This document shows positions 58,960 to 64,000 of a DNA stretch of 64,000 nucleotides, piece after piece. Location: contig OZ234499.1 of assembly GCA_965153455.1 (NCBI GenBank), forward strand, positions 18,472,271 to 18,536,270. Reading direction: 5' to 3'. Origin of the DNA: Sphagnum compactum. Lineage: Eukaryota > Bryophyta > Sphagnopsida > Sphagnales. The notes under the pieces are model-generated. The model made no database searches. It worked only from the letters and a program-made list of their open reading frames with translations, and was not told the origin of the DNA. The translations under genes were made by a program, and so were the position numbers. How positions within the stretch are numbered: the stretch's first letter is position 1; each line of letters begins with the position of its first letter.

Positions 58960-59394
58960 ATGCCTCGTCAAAGGAGCGCAGGAGGGCGAACAGCATCGCG
59001 GCCGGTGATGCGACGGGCGCCTCCGCCAGCACCGGTGCACCATGCCTCGCCTCCAGCGCCCATGCAGCAGAATGGCGGTGGAGGTTCGATGCTAGGAGGT
59101 TTGGCTAGTACTATCGCGCAAGGAATGGCGTTCGGAACAGGGAGTGCCGTAGCGCATAGAGCAGTAGACTCCATCATGGGACCTCGCACCGTTCACCACG
59201 AACAAGTGCAACAGGAGGGAGGAGGAACAGGTGCCGCGCCGCTCACCTCCACTGTGGCTATGGATTCGTGCGTGAACCAGTCTAAGGCTTTCCAGGACTG
59301 TTTGAATGCCAACGGTAGTGATATTGGCAAGTGCCAGTTCTATGTCGACATGCTGAACGAGTGCCGTCGAGGTTCTGCTCAATTGGTGCTTTGA
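58960..59394 (+). CDS. Twin-CX9C mitochondrial protein (CHCHD2/MIX17-like)
   Basis: A single-exon gene, 144 aa. Residues 1-36 are Arg/Pro/Ala-rich with no acidic residues, suiting mitochondrial import. Residues about 40-72 form the hydrophobic Gly/Ala segment seen in CHCHD2, CHCHD10 and Mix17 (GGLASTIAQGMAFGTGSAVA). The C-terminal CHCH domain has the twin CX9C motif: C104-x9-C114 and C125-x9-C135. The two helices would be locked by disulfides through the Mia40 pathway in the intermembrane space. In animals these proteins affect respiration and cristae; in plants the role is less defined. ATG at 58,960 is the first in frame and gives the expected start. The upstream telo-box and GGCCC motifs fit co-regulation with mitochondrial genes. 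Confidence 0.93.
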   Translation: MPRQRSAGGRTASRPVMRRAPPPAPVHHASPPAPMQQNGGGGSMLGGLASTIAQGMAFGTGSAVAHRAVDSIMGPRTVHHEQVQQEGGGTGAAPLTSTVAMDSCVNQSKAFQDCLNANGSDIGKCQFYVDMLNECRRGSAQLVL

Positions 59395-61744
59395 TGTAAC
59401 TTCTGTTGAATCCTCGGTTATATTCAACGCTTGTGAAGATAGGAGATTCCATTATGTAGCAGGAATTGGTAGAAAATTTGGCAGTCAGGTTTCAAATAGA
59501 AAGGATAATCAAAGTCGCAGATTATTTGCGTCTTCATGTGCAGATTTTTGGACCTCTTGTATGTCTCCCTACATTTGAACTGGATATGATTATGTGAGCA
59601 TTCTTGATCGGGAGTAAAATAACGCGTGTATCTGCGTTTTTGTCTTCTCTTTAGGGTTAGGTTTCCTCCCTTTCATGCTTGCTGCTAATTTGTCAGAAAG
59701 TACCTACAATCTTGTGATCAGGTCATCTGAATTTTCTTCAGGTTGACTCAAATAGTATTCAGTACTGAGGAATTCTCAGTACTTATAAATGATTCTTTTG
59801 TATTGTTCAGTCTGGCTGTTTTGTGCCTATGTGGATAATGGATTGGGCTGTATCTGTGTTAGTTTCAATGTTACCCAACAGCAGGTGGCCTTGTAGATAC
59901 ACCAGCACATATGTCCATGAAAACCAGGAGCAATTCCAGCAGCTTTTTTTCTATCTCCTTCATTGTCTCCTATATCATTTCCATGAGGAAGGTCTCTTTG
60001 TGCTGCACAGCAATGATGCTTTTGATAGTGCCTTCCTGACTGCCTTTCTTTGTGACAGTATGATATTTCTAGCTGACAGCAGTGTGTGGCCAAAAGTATT
60101 GGATGACTTTACTGTACAAGAGCATTGTACCAGCTGCCAGGAAGAAGATGGTAATCCTTATTGGCTGCTTGAGCTGTGGAAGAATTAGTGAGAAAACTCA
60201 ATTGTGCATACAATAAGGTTGTATCCCAGTGCCATCTTGTCTATAGAATCCTCATAATTCTACGATTCCTTCATTCAGGTTCTATGATCATCTGTGTACA
60301 GTATCTTTGCAGATGCTTCCTCACACTCTTTAATATGCTGGTTTGGTGGTATCAGTCATGTTGAGCTCCTCAAGTTACACTATTGAATGATGCCATCTTG
60401 GTTATCTGTAGGATGGCAAAATCCATGTGATTTTGCATAGTCTTCTTCAAGCTGGTGTCATGCCAATGCATGATCTAGCTCTCCTTGTTTGCCCTGTGGA
60501 GCTGTCAAGGAGTTGTTGGATCCTATCTATTATCATTCCAATGGCCTCAAGGACACAGCCTTGTCCATGCAAGTTTCCATGTTTTCCCGTTGTCAAGTAG
60601 GCCTAGTTCATAGTCCATTGTTGTTCTCAACCTTCATCCCTTTGATCTGAGATAATTGCTTATTTATTGTGGATGGTGGCAAAGTAACACTGATCATCCA
60701 AGGAAGTGATCAGATGGAAGGTTCTGAACACAAGGAGGTTCCAATGACAGCAGCAGAAACATTACCATGACTGTCCAGCAACCTGATCTTGGATCTTGTG
60801 TTCCATCTGTGATTTCTTTGGAGATGCTCCATTGACCTTGCCATCCAGGTGTGGCCACATTACAGAAACATCACCTGCAGAATTACAATCTCTATTTTGT
60901 TTTGTTCACTTTAGTAGGCTATCTGAGCTAGTTAAAGTCCTCCGTTTATGATCCAACTGTGAACAGTGCAAGTTTCTCTGCAAGTTCTCTGTGGCAATCT
61001 CAGAGGTGCTTCAGTACACAGAGTTGGGATTGTATGTATTTAGAAGCTGATGCGCTCCAAATGGCCTTTTCATTACAGTTGTGCTCTGGAACTCAAAGTT
61101 TGCAGATTGGTGCTAGCATGGTGGAAGACCCGTGAGGAATCCTCCATAGTGAAGATATGTGAAATGACATTAGCACCCATCTATGCTTGTCAGTAAGCTG
61201 ATATTGATAGTCCATTACAGGCCAAGCTCAAGAGTGAATTGCAGGTACTTCTTCTCTTCATTGTTCCCAAAATTCCATGATATTCTGAAGTTGTGTCCTA
61301 ATGGTGGATGAAGAGAATGCAGGTGACTATTGGTGGCTGGAAGCGAGGCTCAACAATAATAAAGTGTGGAAGACTGGTCTTGCATGGTGTTTTTTCTCCC
61401 AGGCAAATTATTTTGTTTATTTGACCAAAAAATTTGGAAATTTTGGATTTTTGTAGTGTCAATTTGACTACTTCAAATTTTGCTTGGGAAAAAATTGCAA
61501 ATTTTGATGTCACAAAATTGAAAGAAAATTCCATGTTGCACACATGAAAAAATAAAAATAAAAAATTCTATTCGCAAGTTACTGGCATTTTGTCTTTATC
61601 TCTAAAATCCTCAAGTTGATTGTGTGTTATGTAGCAATTAGATTTTGTACAAATTAAGTGTCCTTGAAAATGTTTATTATCCTTAGCCCTTATGATTTCA
61701 AAGGTGATTCAACAAGTTAGTTAATACATATCGTTCATTTTTTT
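59395..61744. other. CHCH 3' UTR and intergenic; no further gene recognised
   Basis: The first 200-300 bp are probably 3' UTR. The open stretch 59,823-60,188 (+) shows no conserved features. The region is less AT-rich than usual, so untranslated transcript is possible, but I cannot support a gene. Confidence 0.45.
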
Positions 61745-61900
61745 TTTTTGTTTTCAATTTTGTGATGTATCCAATGTAGCAATCATTCATAAGCCAATTT
61801 TAGCCAAATCTGGCTATTAAAAAAATATGAAAGGAAAATATTTAAACATCCTTATATACTTTTGGCTACCTATTTGAACTGTGTACAAAAATCTGGCAGC
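61745..61900 (+). repeat. Dispersed repeat copy, AGCCAAATCTGGCTA family
   Basis: Core: CAATTTTGTGATGTATCCAA, then GCAATCATTCATAAG, then TTTTAGCCAAATCTGGCTAT. Confidence 0.75.
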
Positions 61901-62711
61901 TCTTAGAGACTTGTTTGAATTTGTGAATTTGTCACAATTTTCTTGCGCAATATAAAAGGTGGGTACCATTCCCATCGAGAGGAAGATACAATATAAATCA
62001 TAATTTGTGGCCAACAACATGAATGGCATGAATCTTTGTTAAAATTATGAAGAAATGATAACAAACTTTCACCAACAAGTGCAAGTCTCAAAACACCTAG
62101 AATACCAACTCAACTCTTGTTGTGGTCGAGCTAGAGTTCTCACACATGCAAAAATAGAATGAAAGCATTTAGGTTCATTGTGTAGCAAGCTCTAGGAATG
62201 TCCAAGATAAGAATCAGTAATTATAAAAGCTTGGAAATAAGGTCCATGTAATAATTATGGAGATTTTACAAGATTGCATGATGGTGAGGTCTTGAAACCC
62301 TAGTTTCAACTTAGTTCCTAGTATTATGAACTATGTAGATGGGTTGGCTACCCATTGGGTATTGAAGTTCTCAATTTTTTATGGTTTCATTGCGGTTGGT
62401 TGAAGCTATTTAATCGGGTCCCCAAATTTTCACCTTGGATTGAGTGAAGTTGTGTAGCTACAAATGGGCCAGTTGATACCAATAAATGTGACTCTAATGT
62501 ATGTCTACAAGATTTGAACTTGTGACACTCAACGGAAGTGCAACTGAGCTATAGCACATTATTGAATTATTTGTTTCGACATGTTTTACACACAAGATGT
62601 TCTCATGGTGGTGGCAAGTATCTAATCATGTAACAGATTGTGGGGTCTTATTCTTGTACCTTTGTTGGCCTTGCCTACTACCAAGGCAAGGATATTGTGT
62701 TTAGATTCATT
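61901..62711. other. Intergenic; no gene recognised
   Basis: AT-rich sequence with only short unconvincing open frames. No domain, RNA gene or strong repeat was seen. Confidence 0.5.
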
Positions 62712-62990
62712 ACGGAGTATAGTAGCTTCACGGATTTTTATAGGCCCCTAGGTAATAATAATAGGTCTATTTTTATATGAGGATTTTTGAAGGATGATAT
62801 ATTGGCTTGTGTTGAAACTTGAGATTAGTTATTATAGAGTTATAATATGTTGAAAATTTTTGGTTTCTTTTAGAGGATTTTTGAAGATTATATTTTTGCA
62901 TGGTGAAATATTTGAGTTTCCATAATTCTTCTTTTGCCTTGAGATACTTTTAAATGTAAATGGCAAGGCCACAGTGTGACACACCCCTTG
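62712..62990 (+). repeat. Dispersed repeat copy (family with 54.76 kb and 0.6 kb)
   Basis: Same order of blocks as at 54.76 kb, continuing further right through TGGCAAGGCCACAGTGTGAC then ACACCCC. That right end is also present, inverted, at 598-640. Confidence 0.88.
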
Positions 62991-63070
62991 TTTTGTGTAG
63001 GGTAAAACCAGACTAACTATAATTGAGTAAGGCAAAGCTGAGCATAGACCCAATTCCAGTAAAGCCTATG

Positions 63071-63238
63071 GCCGAGGGCTTCACCAAGTGTAAAACACCT
63101 CCTTTGAGCATGTCTTTATGTTTTCCTAAGTAGGATTGGTGGTGCTCTCCCGTGGCCGAGGGCTTTACCAAGTGTAAAACACCTCCTTTGAGCATGTCTT
63201 TATGTTTTCCTAAGTAGGATTGGTGGTGCTCTGCTGGT
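63071..63238 (+). repeat. 84-bp tandem duplication
   Basis: GCCGAGGGCTTCACCAAGTG at 63,071 and GCCGAGGGCTTTACCAAGTG at 63,155. Both copies continue with TAAAACACCTCC, TTTGAGCATGTCTTTATG and GATTGGTGGTGCTCT, almost without differences, so it is recent. 84 is a multiple of three, hence the repeated minus-strand ORF. Confidence 0.95.
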
Positions 63239-64000
63239 TCCACCTTTGTAGGTTCCTAGGTAACATTGAGAGGGCAAAAATTGACTGACTATAGTACTGG
63301 TGAATCAATTGTGTAGAACATGGGTTACTCTCTTGAACCGGCCCTCCGTTATCTGTAACACTCAGCCTAACATCATTGTGTTCCTCGGTGGAATTGGCCC
63401 TATCGTAACACATTATGATATACCAATTATAAAATTTCAGAATGGTGCTTTGAGCATGTTCCTATTCTTCCAAAGTGGGAAAATGTTTTTTAAATAGAAA
63501 AATAATTTCTTCTATGATGACTCAGGAGTTTCCTTTGAATGCAAAAACCATAGTGATCATCCCCTTGTTCCAGTGCTACTGACAAACCTCCTTTGAGTAA
63601 TTGGGTTCCAAAAGGTGTAGGTTTGGCAGATGAGAAGTCCCCCCAATTAAAGCAGAAGTGTGTTGTGGATTCCTTTCTAAACAAAGAGTGGTCATGATAA
63701 CTTAACATTGTTATGCACTCAATTTCCTCATTCACAGGTTCATTTCCCTAATTTTATTCATTCATTCATTAAGCACAAGCAATGTCTTCTTGGTCTTGGA
63801 CCCTCATCTAAACACCATGGGTCCAATTTATGGCTTTCATCCAATAGGATTGTTTTTGGACCCTCATCTAAAGTGGCCCAAAGTGTCTAAGTATGCCAAC
63901 TTCAAACTTTTTTCATCAAAATATGGTGACTTTTTTCGAACCATGTTTGTAATGCAGGACAAAATGCTTGCTTCCAGTTTGATGCGAGTCCTGAGGCATT
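63239..64000. other. Intergenic; no gene recognised
   Basis: Short ORFs only. TTGGACCCTCATCTAAA occurs twice (about 63,798 and 63,856), with a near match at 51,568-51,581, so another small dispersed repeat. Confidence 0.45.

Noticed and set aside
59823-60188. 121-codon ORF downstream of the CHCH gene
   Set aside because: No conserved features, and the composition resembles translated noncoding sequence. It lies in probable downstream untranslated or intergenic DNA.
63013-63243. Minus-strand ORF with two identical 28-residue units
   Set aside because: Explained by the 84-bp tandem duplication, whose length is a multiple of three. No sign of a real protein.
1-64000. CRISPR arrays, bacterial operons, rRNA genes or organelle genome segments
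   Set aside because: No regularly spaced short repeats with unique spacers, no rRNA sequence and no organelle genes. Introns and transposons show nuclear plant DNA.

Overview
This is nuclear DNA of a land plant. The protein genes have GT-AG introns. One encodes the plastid chlorophyll b reductase NYC1 and another a four-ACT-domain ACR protein of the plant type. Telomere-type TTTAGGG runs are present, and the mobile DNA is plant-like (CACTA/En-Spm, Ty3-gypsy, MITEs). Most of the window is AT-rich, gene-poor and repeat-laden, with compact introns in the real genes. The species cannot be fixed from the sequence. A non-flowering plant is possible, but that is only an impression.

Layout. 0-0.2 kb: a tRNA-Phe(GAA) gene on the minus strand. 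0.2-8 kb: repeats and some coding-like but unrecognised minus-strand relics. 8.7-17.7 kb: a mobile-element cluster. Two CACTA transposase relics lie head to tail on the minus strand. Just downstream of the second, in the same orientation, is a run of broken host-gene pieces: a CYP704-like P450 exon, two consecutive villin exons with their intron, and a SYP3/syntaxin-5 exon. 17.7-36.7 kb: tandem repeats, inverted-repeat elements, an unexplained unit at 20.9-21.8 kb (71-bp triplication, TATA box and a short ORF with an internal duplication), a gypsy reverse-transcriptase relic and a MITE with its target duplication.

36.7-49.7 kb is the genic island: NYC1 (+, 10 exons), TAF9 (+, 2 coding exons), and an ACR gene (-, 7 exons) convergent with TAF9. 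49.7-58.7 kb is again intergenic, with telomere-like repeats and dispersed repeat families. 58.8-59.4 kb carries a single-exon twin-CX9C (CHCHD2/MIX17-like) mitochondrial protein gene, followed by more repeats to the end.

The intact genes are independent housekeeping or physiology genes, not a pathway cluster: chlorophyll b breakdown (NYC1), Pol II initiation/SAGA (TAF9), putative amino-acid sensing (ACR) and mitochondrial intermembrane space function (CHCH). The most unusual part is the CACTA-linked collection of captured gene fragments. Their three premature stops are all TAG at positions where the families carry Gln.
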